NCBI GenBank assembly: GCA_947627235.1
Contig: CANQVG010000006.1
Span: forward strand, 17,309 to 81,308
Length of the DNA stretch: 64,000 nt
From: an uncultured Clostridia bacterium
GTDB taxonomy: Bacteria > Bacillota > Clostridia > Oscillospirales > Ruminococcaceae
Reading direction: 5' to 3'
The position numbers and the translations under genes are program-made. Below the pieces are notes generated by a model. That model did no database searches. It saw nothing but the letters and a program-made list of their open reading frames with translations, and had not been told where the DNA came from. How positions within the stretch are numbered: the first letter of the stretch is position 1; each line of letters begins with the position of its first letter. This document shows, in pieces, positions 9,183 to 18,820 of this stretch.

Positions 9183-11804
9183 TTATCCGAGCGCCTTCAG
9201 GGACTGCTCGATTTTTTTCAGCTTTTCAAGGGCAAGCTCAAGCTTTGTCCTTTCGGCTTCGACTACCTGCGCGGGCGCCTTCGCGACAAATCCCGCGTTA
9301 TTAAGCTTGCCGTTGATTATTGCGATGTCCTTTTCGGCGGAAGCCTTTTCCTTATTTAGACGCGCGAGTTCTTTATCCTTGTCGATTATCTCGGAGAGCG
9401 GGATAAACAGTCTTGCCGAGCTTGTGACAATAGTCACCGAATCCGCAGGTTCGCAGTGTTCGGAAATCTCGACTGAGGAAGCCGATGCAAGCCTTTCAAA
9501 GAACATAACGCCCTTTTCGTAGACCTCTTTCTGGGAGGTCTCTATGAACAGCTCCGCCTTTTTGGAGGGAGGGACGTTCATCTCGGCGCGGCGGTTTCTT
9601 ATTGCCTTTATGGCCTCGATTATCTTTTCAAAATCGTTCTCCTCCGAGGGATACGCGAGCGCGGAATCGTAAACCGGGAAGCTCTCGAGCATTATCGGCT
9701 TGCCGCTGCCGTCGAGCGCCTGCCAGATCTCCTCGGTGATAAACGGCATAAACGGGTGAAGCAGCTTGAGGATTCTCTCCATCGCCCATACGAGTACGTT
9801 CTGAGCCGCCGCGGCGGTCTCTCCGCCCGCGTTGATGCGGGGCTTTGTAAGCTCAATATACCAGTCGCAGTAGACGTCCCAGATGAAGTCGTAGACCTTC
9901 TGCGCAGCTACGCCTATCTCGAATTTATCGAGGTTGTCGCCGACCTCCTTGGCAAGAGTGTTTATCTTCGAGACGAGCCATTTGTCCTCGAGCGCGAGGT
10001 TTTCTGGGAGATTCTTCGGCATCTCGAATCCGTCCGGGAGGTTCATCATAATGAATCGGCTGGCGTTCCAGAGCTTATTTGCGAAGTTTCTGCTCGCCTT
10101 TACCTTTTCCTCGGAATAACGCATATCGTTTCCGGGCGAGGTCCCGGAGGCAACCATAAATCTCAGGGCGTCGGCGCCGTATTTGTCTATGACTTCGAGA
10201 GGGTCTACTCCGTTGCCGAGCGATTTCGACATCTTTACGCCGTTCGGGTCGCGTATAAGCCCGTGAATCAGAACGGTGTCAAACGGCTTTTGGTGCATAT
10301 GCTCCATTCCGGCTACTATCATTCTCGATACCCAGAAAGTTATGATGTCCCAACCGGTGACGAGGGTGGAGGTGGGGTAGAAATATCTCAGCTCAGGGGT
10401 GTCGTCGGGCCAGCCGAGTGTGGAGAACGGCCAGAGTGCCGAGCTGAACCAAGTATCAAGCGTATCGGGGTCCTGCCTCATCGGCTTACCGCACTTCGGA
10501 CAGACGGCGCTGTCCTCTTTGGTTACAATCATCTCGCCGCAGTCGTCGCAGTAGAACGCGGGTATGCGGTGACCCCACCAGAGCTGGCGGGAAACGCACC
10601 AGTCGCGGATATCCTCCATCCAGTTGAAGTAATTCTTTTCAAACCGCTCGGGAACGAATTTGATATCGCCCGACCTGACGGCTTCTATCGCGGGCTTGGC
10701 GAGGTCCGCCATTTTTACGAACCACTGAAGCGATACTCTCGGCTCGATGGTTGTGCCGCAGCGGTAGCAGGTTCCTACGTTGTGGGAGTAGTCCTCGATT
10801 CTCACGAGATAGCCTCCGGCTTCGAGGTCGGCTACAATCGCCTTTCTCGCTTCAAAGCGGTCCATACCGGCGTATTTCGGGTAATCTTCGGTTATCTTCG
10901 CGTCGTCGGTCATAACGTTGATTACGGGAAGATTGTGCCTCAGCCCGACCTCGAAGTCGTTCAGGTCGTGGGCGGGAGTTATCTTCACGACGCCTGTTCC
11001 GAATTCCATATCGACGTAGCTGTCTGCCACTACGGGGATTTCCCTGCCCACGAGCGGCAGAGTGACGGTCTTGCCGACGAAGCTCTTATAGCGCTCGTCC
11101 TTGGGGTTTACGGCTACGGCGGTATCTCCGAGAAGCGTCTCGGGACGGGTAGTGGCAAGTTCAAGCCAGCCGCTTCCGTCGGTAAGCGGGTATCTGAGGT
11201 GCCAGAAGTGTCCCGCCTGCTCCTCATATTCGACCTCTGCGTTCGAGATAGAGGTCAGGCAGTGAGGACACCAGTTTATAATGCGCTCGCCCCTGTAAAT
11301 AAGTCCTTTTTCGTAGTATTTGACGAATACTTCCTTGACCGCCTTTGAGCAGCCCTCGTCGAGGGTAAAGCGTTCGCGTTCCCAGTCGCAGGAAGAGCCG
11401 AGCTTTTTGAGCTGATTGATAATAGTGGAGCCGTATTTTTGCTTCCACGCCCACGCGCGCTCAAGAAAGCCGTCTCTGCCGAGATCGTCCTTTGTAAGAC
11501 CCTCTTTTTTCATCTCCGAGACGATTTTTGCCTCAGTCGCGATGGAAGCGTGGTCGGTTCCGGGGAGCCAGAGGGTTTCGTAGCCCGACATTCTCTTGTA
11601 GCGAATCAGTATGTCCTGAAGAGTGTTGTCGAGGGCGTGACCCATATGGAGCTGCCCCGTGATGTTCGGCGGGGGAATGACTATGGTGTAGGGCTTCTTA
11701 TCGGGATTTACCTCGGCGTGGAAGCAGCCCTTTTCCAACCAGTAGCCGTAAATTCTGTCCTCAACGGACTTCGGCTCATAGAGCTTTTCAAGTTCTTTTT
11801 TCAT
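9183..11804 (-). CDS. valS: Valine--tRNA ligase
   Basis: HIGH-type PPPNITGQLHMGHALDNTLQD, KMSKS in GVKMSKSLGNGVDP, Val-type editing domain; T-box upstream. Confidence 0.97.
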   Translation of the reverse strand: MKKELEKLYEPKSVEDRIYGYWLEKGCFHAEVNPDKKPYTIVIPPPNITGQLHMGHALDNTLQDILIRYKRMSGYETLWLPGTDHASIATEAKIVSEMKKEGLTKDDLGRDGFLERAWAWKQKYGSTIINQLKKLGSSCDWERERFTLDEGCSKAVKEVFVKYYEKGLIYRGERIINWCPHCLTSISNAEVEYEEQAGHFWHLRYPLTDGSGWLELATTRPETLLGDTAVAVNPKDERYKSFVGKTVTLPLVGREIPVVADSYVDMEFGTGVVKITPAHDLNDFEVGLRHNLPVINVMTDDAKITEDYPKYAGMDRFEARKAIVADLEAGGYLVRIEDYSHNVGTCYRCGTTIEPRVSLQWFVKMADLAKPAIEAVRSGDIKFVPERFEKNYFNWMEDIRDWCVSRQLWWGHRIPAFYCDDCGEMIVTKEDSAVCPKCGKPMRQDPDTLDTWFSSALWPFSTLGWPDDTPELRYFYPTSTLVTGWDIITFWVSRMIVAGMEHMHQKPFDTVLIHGLIRDPNGVKMSKSLGNGVDPLEVIDKYGADALRFMVASGTSPGNDMRYSEEKVKASRNFANKLWNASRFIMMNLPDGFEMPKNLPENLALEDKWLVSKINTLAKEVGDNLDKFEIGVAAQKVYDFIWDVYCDWYIELTKPRINAGGETAAAAQNVLVWAMERILKLLHPFMPFITEEIWQALDGSGKPIMLESFPVYDSALAYPSEENDFEKIIEAIKAIRNRRAEMNVPPSKKAELFIETSQKEVYEKGVMFFERLASASSVEISEHCEPADSVTIVTSSARLFIPLSEIIDKDKELARLNKEKASAEKDIAIINGKLNNAGFVAKAPAQVVEAERTKLELALEKLKKIEQSLKALG

Positions 11805-11837
11805 CGAGTACCTTTCCTTTCGCCTTTTTAGGCTTGA

Positions 11838-12106
11838 TTTTCGGGCAGAGGCGATAAAAAACCGCCCCAAAGCCCCTGCTTTGAGACGAGAAAATTCCCG
11901 CGGTACCACTCAAATTGCGCGGCTTGCCGCGCCTCTTAACGCGCTTTAACGTTCGCATAACGGGATAGGTCTACTCGCGGCGGGACCGCTTTCTTCTTTC
12001 CGGCTCACGGGCTACAGTTCCGCAATGTACTCCGGCGGCTTTCACCAAAGCGCCGCCTCTCTGAAAAAGCACACGGGAGCGGAACCCTCCCGGTCATCGC
12101 CATTAT
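11838..12106 (-). ncRNA. T-box leader of valS
   Basis: Minus strand GAGTGGTACCGCGG T-box followed by CGTCTCAAAGC-AGGG-GCTTTGGGGCG-TTTTTT terminator; leader directly upstream of valS. Confidence 0.9.
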
Positions 12107-12112
12107 AAGGTA

Positions 12113-12141
12113 ATATTATCACAAACGCTATAAAAAGTCAA
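12113..12141 (-). promoter_or_regulatory. Sigma-A-type promoter of valS T-box
   Basis: Minus strand TTGACT-17 bp-TAATAT. Confidence 0.75.
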
Positions 12142-12222
12142 CAGCAAAAACAGGCAAATACATGGTATCTTTTTTCAAAATCTGACCATAATATCGCTGA
12201 TAATAATAAAGGAGAGATTAAA

Positions 12223-12669
12223 ATGAGGGTGTTAAAATCGCTTTCGGTATTTACGTTCGGCGGACTCTGCTACGGTCTGCTTGAGATTCTTTATCGCGGA
12301 CACACGCATATTTCGATGTTTGCGGTCGGAGGACTCTGTTTTCTTCTGATGACGGTGCTTGACAGCTACTGTGTTTTCGGAGGGAGTCTACTTTTGGAAG
12401 CGCCGATATGCGCTGCTATAATCACGGCGGTGGAATTTTTCTCGGGAGTTCTCATAAATATAAGGCTCGGACTTGGAGTGTGGGACTATTCTGCGCTGCC
12501 GCTCAACCTTATGGGACAGATATGTCTGCCGTTCTCGGCGATATGGCTGGGACTTTCGGTGCCGGCGATACTCGTCTCGCGCCTTTTGCGACACTTTATC
12601 TTTGAGGATGATTTGCCTCCGTTAAGGCTGCTGCCTGCCAAAACCGCTCCCGCAGAGGAGCAAAGCTAA
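12223..12669 (+). CDS. Putative ABC-transporter type IV (PF06541-like) membrane protein
   Basis: FGGLCYGLLEILYRGHTHISMFAVGGLCFLL family pattern, four TM segments. Confidence 0.7.
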   Translation: MRVLKSLSVFTFGGLCYGLLEILYRGHTHISMFAVGGLCFLLMTVLDSYCVFGGSLLLEAPICAAIITAVEFFSGVLINIRLGLGVWDYSALPLNLMGQICLPFSAIWLGLSVPAILVSRLLRHFIFEDDLPPLRLLPAKTAPAEEQS

Positions 12670-13112
12670 ACCCCGCGCAGGTCAAAAGAAGACATCGGCG
12701 CGGACCGCAGCGCCACAAGCACATAGCAGTTTTCAGGCAGGGACCCGAGGCTTATGCCCATTCCAACGAGTTCCTCCGGCCACTTTTCGATATATGCGTA
12801 TCCCCTGAAAAGCGCTGTAGCCCTCTTCGGGTCGATCGGGACATCGGAGGATATCGCCACTGCCACGCATAGCTCTGTGTGGTCGCCGGTGCCTCCTGTA
12901 TTGGCGCAGGTGCTGTCATAGCAAATAACCTCCGCGCCGTCTGGGAGGTTAAGGCATTTAATGACCTCTCTTTCAAACTGAGCGCAGGCCGCGTTGTCCA
13001 CGGCTATCGGGAAAAATATCAGTATCATAATGAGACGTATCGCCGCAGCAGGCAGGGCAAGGATTATCAAAGCGCCTAAGCCGAGGGCGTTGGAGTTGAT
13101 TCTGTTCATCAT
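12666..13112 (-). CDS. Hypothetical protein with N-terminal TM
   Basis: 148 aa ORF; convergent with the previous gene, stop codons overlapping (12666-12669). Confidence 0.6.
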   Translation of the reverse strand: MMNRINSNALGLGALIILALPAAAIRLIMILIFFPIAVDNAACAQFEREVIKCLNLPDGAEVICYDSTCANTGGTGDHTELCVAVAISSDVPIDPKRATALFRGYAYIEKWPEELVGMGISLGSLPENCYVLVALRSAPMSSFDLRGV

Positions 13113-13248
13113 ATCGCCGCCTTCTTTTCTTTATACGACTATGATATCCCCCGAAAAAGCCGCTGTCAAGGCGATTTACCGTATTGTAACCATATGTTGC
13201 CGTATTGTAATAAAATCCCGGAGCCGCTTAGGTACTCCGGGATATTTT

Positions 13249-14367
13249 TTATTTTTCTATCTCCCCGTTTGAGAGGGCTTTTAGATAGGCGTTGATGAAT
13301 CCGTCGAGGTCGCCGTCCATAACTGCGTGGACGTTTCCGTTTTCATAGCCTGTGCGGTGATCCTTAACAAGTGTGTAGGGCATAAATACATACGAGCGTA
13401 TCTGCGAACCCCACGCGATTTCCTTCTGCACGCCCTTGATGTCCTCGATTTTAGCGAGGTGTTCGCGCTCCTTTATCTCGACGAGCTTCGCAACGAGCAT
13501 TTTCATCGCGTAGTCGCGGTTCTGCGCCTGTGAGCGCTGGGTCTGACAGGAAGTGACGATGCCCGTCGGGAGATGCGTCAGTCTTACCGCGGACGAGGTC
13601 TTGTTTATATGCTGACCGCCCGCGCCCGACGAACGGAAAACGTCCATCTTAATGTCTTCGGGGCGGATCTGCACGCTCATATCGTCGTTTATTTCCGGCA
13701 TTACCTCAACAGCCGAGAAAGATGTGTGCCGCGAGCCAGAGGCGTCGAAAGGAGATATCCTCACAAGGCGGTGTATACCCGACTCGCTCTTCAGATATCC
13801 GTAGGCGTTTTCGCCCTCTATTATCATAGAGGCGCTCTTGATTCCTGCATCGGTGCCGTCGAGGGTGTCGAGTACCGAGACCTTATAGCCGTGATTTTCG
13901 CCCCAGCGGATATACATTCTCAGGAGCATTTCTGTCCAGTCCTGAGCCTCGGTGCCGCCTGCGCCGGCGTGGAAATTCAGAATGGCGTTCGAGCTGTCGT
14001 ATTCGCCGGTGAGGAGCGTCCTGAGCGTCAGGCTGTCGATTTTTTCGGATAGAGCGTCGAGCTCCGCCTTGATTTCATCGAGCATCGAGTCGTCCGGCTC
14101 CTCGCCGTACATCTCTATGAGGGTTTGGATGTCCTCCGCCTGACGGTGGAGCCTTTTGTCGTCCTCAACTGTGTTTTCGAGCGATTTTGTGCGCTGCAAT
14201 ATCTTCTGCGACTTCTCGGCGTCGTCCCAGAAATTCGGCTCCGAAGCCTTAAGGTGGAGCTGCTCTATCTCCTCCTTGGCGGCGTCGATATTCAGGACAG
14301 AATGGAGTTCCCGAAGCTTTGGGGCATATTCGGCGAGCCGCTGCTTGAGTTCGTCTATCAGTAACAT
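13249..14367 (-). CDS. prfB: Peptide chain release factor 2
   Basis: GGQHINKTSSAVRLTHLPTG catalytic motif and RF2-type domain; single uninterrupted frame. Confidence 0.96.
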   Translation of the reverse strand: MLLIDELKQRLAEYAPKLRELHSVLNIDAAKEEIEQLHLKASEPNFWDDAEKSQKILQRTKSLENTVEDDKRLHRQAEDIQTLIEMYGEEPDDSMLDEIKAELDALSEKIDSLTLRTLLTGEYDSSNAILNFHAGAGGTEAQDWTEMLLRMYIRWGENHGYKVSVLDTLDGTDAGIKSASMIIEGENAYGYLKSESGIHRLVRISPFDASGSRHTSFSAVEVMPEINDDMSVQIRPEDIKMDVFRSSGAGGQHINKTSSAVRLTHLPTGIVTSCQTQRSQAQNRDYAMKMLVAKLVEIKEREHLAKIEDIKGVQKEIAWGSQIRSYVFMPYTLVKDHRTGYENGNVHAVMDGDLDGFINAYLKALSNGEIEK

Positions 14368-14489
14368 AATTCCTCCGAAAATCTTTATTCCATACGATTT
14401 TACCATATCGTGGGGGAAAATGCAAGAGGGGCGCGAGAGACATAGGGAGTATTTTTGCATCGCCGCGCAAAAGTCCCCCTCTCGGGGGC

Positions 14490-15617
14490 TTATTTTATTA
14501 TCCTCGCGCTCTTTTCGTACTCAGTAATGCTCTCGGTATTCTGCCCGCAGAGGCTTTGCAGCCTCGAACCGAGTTCGGTAAGCTCCGCCTGACGTTTCGC
14601 CTCCGGCGAGAGCCTTGAAAGCTCCGCAAGAGAGCTGCCTAGCGGTATTTTCGACGTTTTCCGGCATATCTTCAGTATCTCCGCGCCTTGCCCGTTCAGC
14701 GCGAGCACCCGCGCAAAAGCCGGTTCTTTCACGTCGTCTTCGGTCACTCCGAGCGCCGCGAGCATTACCGCGCGTCTCACCCTCGACTGCGTTACGTTTC
14801 TCGGCTTCACCCGCGAATAAAGCTCCTCAAGGCTTCCCACCCGCCGCGACGCCTCAAAAAGCCGGCCTGCGAGTTCGCCGCAGCAGGGGGTTGCTGCGAA
14901 GTCTTCCTTTTTCATATGAGAAAGCCGCCACAAAATTGCTTTTTCACCGTTTTCGACAAAATACGGCTCGCTCTCAAAGCGGTACCCGAGAAAAGCTTCG
15001 GCATTTTTTCCGTCTTTTAACAGACTTCTTATATGAGACGCCGAGGCAAAGTGTCCCTCTGCCTCCGCTCCGTCGTGCGGGACGGTCCTTTTTACGGCAA
15101 ACGGGGCTATGCCGCTGCCCTCAAGGGCGCGGATATATTCAAGCGCGAGAATGTTGTTGGGGCAGAGCATCTCTGCTACGCTCTCTCCGCAAGCCTCCGC
15201 CGCTGCCTTGGGATACGTCTTTCCCTCCGACATCAGCACCTTGATTTTAAGTTCGGCATTTACTATATTTCCGAGAGCCGACCGCAGCGCCTCTACGTCG
15301 TCGGTCTCGGCTCCGAAAGAAAGCATGTCCACACACCCGAGTCGACGCAATATGCCTATTCCTGCTTTTGCGAAGTCCCGCGCCGCTCCGAGGGAATACT
15401 CCGGTGACAGTTCCAAAACGAGGTCTGCTCCGCCGTGCTTTACCGCCTCCTCGGCGCGGCTGTAAGTGTCGCATACCGCGACGTCTCCGCGCTGGACAAG
15501 GCTTCCGCTCATCACCGCCACGATGTGTGTGGCGCCCGCTTTGCGGGTCATTTCAAGGTGGTATTTATGCCCGAGGTGAAAGGGGTTATACTCCGCGATT
15601 ACTCCCGCAATCTTCAC
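14490..15617 (-). CDS. tmcAL: tRNA(Met) cytidine acetate ligase (TmcAL)-like nucleotidyltransferase
   Basis: MKIAGVIAEYNPFHLGHKYHLEMTRK...AVMSGSLVQRGD. Confidence 0.9.
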   Translation of the reverse strand: MKIAGVIAEYNPFHLGHKYHLEMTRKAGATHIVAVMSGSLVQRGDVAVCDTYSRAEEAVKHGGADLVLELSPEYSLGAARDFAKAGIGILRRLGCVDMLSFGAETDDVEALRSALGNIVNAELKIKVLMSEGKTYPKAAAEACGESVAEMLCPNNILALEYIRALEGSGIAPFAVKRTVPHDGAEAEGHFASASHIRSLLKDGKNAEAFLGYRFESEPYFVENGEKAILWRLSHMKKEDFAATPCCGELAGRLFEASRRVGSLEELYSRVKPRNVTQSRVRRAVMLAALGVTEDDVKEPAFARVLALNGQGAEILKICRKTSKIPLGSSLAELSRLSPEAKRQAELTELGSRLQSLCGQNTESITEYEKSARIIK

Positions 15618-16420
15618 TTTTCTTCTCCTTTATATTTGCGTATGTAGTTGAACAGATATAACTGCGCTATCCCGCGGGTCTCATAAAACTCCTGAGGAAG
15701 ACCGTCTTTATAATATTCCTCCATGACCCGTTTCATCCATACGTCTAACGGAAACGCCTCGGTCCGATACATTCCGCTGAGCAGAACGCAGTCCGCGACC
15801 TTTGGTCCCACGCCCTTTATCTTCATAAGCTCCGCCCTTGCTTCATCATAGGGGAGCGAGGCGGCCTTTTTGAGGTCGACCTCTTTGGAAGCTACCTTTT
15901 GCGCCGCGTCGACGATATATTTTGCGCGGAAGCCGGCGCGCAGATACCCGAGGCTCTCGGCAGTCTCGGCGCTCAGTTCGGAAGCGGTCGGGAAGTGACC
16001 GTAATGCTCGGCAAGACGCGCTATTATACCCTTGATTCTTTTGATATTGTTGTTCGACGAGAAGATAAAGCTCACAAGAGCTTCCCAACTGTCCTGTCGA
16101 AGCAGACGTATTCCGCGCGAAAAGCCGCAGGCGGAGCAAAGCACGGGATCGTTGGAATAGAGCGTCCGAAGCGCCGAGTAGTCGGTTCCGAGGTCGAAAT
16201 ATCCGACCCAGACGTTCAAAAAGTCGTCTTCGGTGGTGTTTTTGAGAATAAACCTGCCGTTCGTACCGGATATCTCAAGCGGGTGGTCGAGACAGTATCC
16301 GAAATATGCGTTTTCTCCTACCTTGTTCCACCTGAAAGCCTGACCCGTGTCCAGAACGTCGTCAAGTTCGAGGTCGTCCTCGTAAAGAATTATGTCTTTT
16401 CCCGAAATTTCGTATCTCAT
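15614..16420 (-). CDS. 8-oxoguanine DNA glycosylase (OGG1-like)
   Basis: GQAFRW, helix-hairpin-helix LMKIKGVGPKVADCVLL and catalytic FPLDVWMKRV. Confidence 0.9.
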   Translation of the reverse strand: MRYEISGKDIILYEDDLELDDVLDTGQAFRWNKVGENAYFGYCLDHPLEISGTNGRFILKNTTEDDFLNVWVGYFDLGTDYSALRTLYSNDPVLCSACGFSRGIRLLRQDSWEALVSFIFSSNNNIKRIKGIIARLAEHYGHFPTASELSAETAESLGYLRAGFRAKYIVDAAQKVASKEVDLKKAASLPYDEARAELMKIKGVGPKVADCVLLSGMYRTEAFPLDVWMKRVMEEYYKDGLPQEFYETRGIAQLYLFNYIRKYKGEEK

Positions 16421-16510
16421 AATTTCCTCCAAAGGGTTGTAATTGCCGTTAAAATCTATTATACTGTTATTAGACGAATATTTCAAGAATTTTTTGAAAA
16501 GGAGAGAATT

Positions 16511-17200
16511 ATGAGAGAAAGTATTTTAACGATTCCGGTGAGCGAAATTTTTGAGCCTCGTGAGGGCTGCCCCATCTGCCGAATGAGGGATATGCTCGAA
16601 AAGCGCACCACTGAGTATATAATGGGCGCGGCGATGATGGAGCCTGACGTGAGAATCGAGACAAACCGTCTCGGCTTCTGTAAGACTCATTTAGACCAGA
16701 TGCTCAAGCAGAAAAACCGCCTTTCGCTTGCTCTTATGCTTCAGACGCGCCTTGAGACCGTCAGCAGAGAGGTTTTTTCAAAGCCGTCGGTATTCGAGAG
16801 CAGGCAGAAGAAGGTCAAATCTCTCGTTAAGCACAACTCAACCTGCTTTGTTTGCTCAAAGGTCGATTGGGCTATGGAGCGGCTTATGGTGACCGTATTC
16901 GAGCAGTATAAGGTTTCAAAGGAATTTCGCGAGCTGTTCAGGTCGCAGGAATACATCTGCATGCCTCACTGCGAGATGCTCTGCAATATGTCTTTCGACG
17001 CTGCGGACAAGCGTACCGCCTCAGACCTCAGGGACGACTGTGTGGCTCTTGCCGGAAAGCACATTCAGGAGCTTTATAAAGACGTTTCGCACTTCTGCTC
17101 GATGTTTGATTACCGAAATAACGGAGAGAACGCCGACTGGGGAAACTCAAGGGATTCGGTTGAGCGCACGGTGGAGTTTCTGACCGCAAGAAAACCGTAA
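16511..17200 (+). CDS. DUF6062-like protein with multiple Cys/His motifs
   Basis: EPREGCPICRMRDMLEKRTTEYIMGAAMMEPDVRIETNRLGFCKTHL; RBS GGAGAG; promoter TTGTAA-17-TATACT upstream. Confidence 0.7.
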   Translation: MRESILTIPVSEIFEPREGCPICRMRDMLEKRTTEYIMGAAMMEPDVRIETNRLGFCKTHLDQMLKQKNRLSLALMLQTRLETVSREVFSKPSVFESRQKKVKSLVKHNSTCFVCSKVDWAMERLMVTVFEQYKVSKEFRELFRSQEYICMPHCEMLCNMSFDAADKRTASDLRDDCVALAGKHIQELYKDVSHFCSMFDYRNNGENADWGNSRDSVERTVEFLTARKP

Positions 17201-17271
17201 TGAAAGCTTTATGCAGGGCGTGAATAAATGTCCGCATTTTTGTACTTAATCCAAAAAATACCGCTGAAAAA

Positions 17272-17313
17272 CGCCGCCCGTCAGCTTAGTGAAAAAAGCT
17301 GATACGGGCGGCG
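17272..17313 (+). terminator. Terminator-like hairpin
   Basis: cgccgcccgtcagctt...aagctgatacgggcggcg. Confidence 0.65.
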
Positions 17314-17662
17314 CTTCATTTCGGGCAATTTTTAAACCCGCCTTTTTTCGACCTTTTTCGGTTCATCTTGTGATTGCTCAGGAGCGTTACTGCAAAAAAG
17401 GTGAATAAAGATTTTTTTACCGTCTGTATAACCCAAAAACACTCGCGGTTGAAAGTAAAAACACGAAAAAACGCGGGATTTCCAACTTTTCAACCGTTTT
17501 TTCAACAGCTTTGCTTTACCAAAGCAAAAGTTTTCAACGCTTTCAACCGAGTTTTTAACTTTGGCGTTGGAAATTGCTTATACAGAATGTATACCTGTAG
17601 GCGCCTGCGGGCATAATTTAGGGTGAAATCTCAGGAAAATAACGGAATTACGAGGTGTAAGA

Positions 17663-17935
17663 ATGTTAAAAGGAGTTACAAAGAGAATAGTTGAGATTAA
17701 AAGTCCCGCGAGCGACTATTTTGAGCGCGCTGTGCTTTATCTTCGCGCGGATAAGCCGTACCCAAAAAAGAGCGAGGCTATTTCGCTCGCAAACGACTAC
17801 ATTGAGTCGCTTGAGCCGGAAAATATCCGCAAATCTCCGAAGAATTTGAGACTTACGGTAGCGGTTCTGGCGCTGAGTCTCGGGGTCACTCTCACCGCGC
17901 TTGCCGCCGTATTGCTTCTTTATACAAAAATTTAA
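17663..17935 (+). CDS. Small hypothetical protein with C-terminal TM
   Basis: 90 aa, LTVAVLALSLGVTLTALAAVLLLYTKI; good RBS (AAAAGGAG). Confidence 0.65.
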   Translation: MLKGVTKRIVEIKSPASDYFERAVLYLRADKPYPKKSEAISLANDYIESLEPENIRKSPKNLRLTVAVLALSLGVTLTALAAVLLLYTKI

Positions 17936-18038
17936 TGTATATTTTGGCGAGTATTCCCGAAAAAAGGACTTTTCAAATCTTTAAGTTTGTGCTATAATAG
18001 TACCTGTATAAATTTGTTTATTTACCGAAGGACGTATT

Positions 18039-18806
18039 ATGGACAGAAAACCTTTGAACCAATCCGGGCGGAGCGACCTCATAATCGGCCGCAATCCCGT
18101 TTTGGAAGCGCTTAAGGCCGGACGCCCGATTGACAGTGTTTACATTTGCGGTGAGGGCGGTTCGCTTAACCTCATAGTAAAGCTTGCAAAGGAACGCGGC
18201 GCGGTCATAAAACAGGCGAGCCGGCAAAAACTCGACGAAATGTCCGGAGCAGCTTCACATCAGGGGGTCGTAGCAGTCGGAGCGTGCGCCGAGTATGTGG
18301 AAATACGGGATATACTTGAAGCCGCAAGGGCAAAAAACGAGCCGCCGTTTGTCATCATATGCGACGAGATAGAGGACCCTCATAACCTCGGCGCGATAAT
18401 CAGAACCGCAGAGTGTGCCGGAGCTCACGGCGTAATAATTCCCAAGAGGCGTTCGGCGTCGCTCAACGATACGGTATTCAAGACTTCGGCGGGCGCGGCG
18501 AGTTGGGTACCCGTGGCGAGGGTTCCAAATATTCCCGCGGCCATTGACGAGCTTAAGGAGCAGGGTCTTTGGATTTACGGTACCGACGCTTCCGGCGAGG
18601 ACTGCTCAAATGCAGATTTGAAAGGTCCTATAGGGCTTGTTATAGGTTCGGAAGGCTTCGGAATGGGCAGACTCACCGCTTCAAAATGCGACTTTATGCT
18701 CAGACTTCCTTTAAAGGGAAAGATTACATCTCTAAACGCCTCTGTGGCGGCAGGAATATTTATGTATGAAATTTTGAGGCAGCGTGACGCAGCCGACGGC
18801 AAGTAG
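18039..18806 (+). CDS. rlmB: SpoU-family 23S rRNA 2'-O-methyltransferase (RlmB-like)
   Basis: GRNPVLEALKAG, DEIEDPHNLGAIIRTAECAGAHGVI, GLVIGSEGFGMGRLT. Confidence 0.93.
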   Translation: MDRKPLNQSGRSDLIIGRNPVLEALKAGRPIDSVYICGEGGSLNLIVKLAKERGAVIKQASRQKLDEMSGAASHQGVVAVGACAEYVEIRDILEAARAKNEPPFVIICDEIEDPHNLGAIIRTAECAGAHGVIIPKRRSASLNDTVFKTSAGAASWVPVARVPNIPAAIDELKEQGLWIYGTDASGEDCSNADLKGPIGLVIGSEGFGMGRLTASKCDFMLRLPLKGKITSLNASVAAGIFMYEILRQRDAADGK

Positions 18807-18820
18807 ACGGGAGGACAATT

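Noticed and set aside
9756-11348. 530 aa plus-strand ORF
   Set aside because: Antisense to valS; composition mirrors GC-rich third positions of the real gene, no RBS or recognisable domain.
13573-14052. 159 aa plus-strand ORF
   Set aside because: Antisense to prfB.
15899-16510. N-terminal extension of the DUF6062-like ORF
   Set aside because: Extension runs antisense through the OGG-like gene; proper RBS and ATG at 16511 with a promoter at about 16437-16465.
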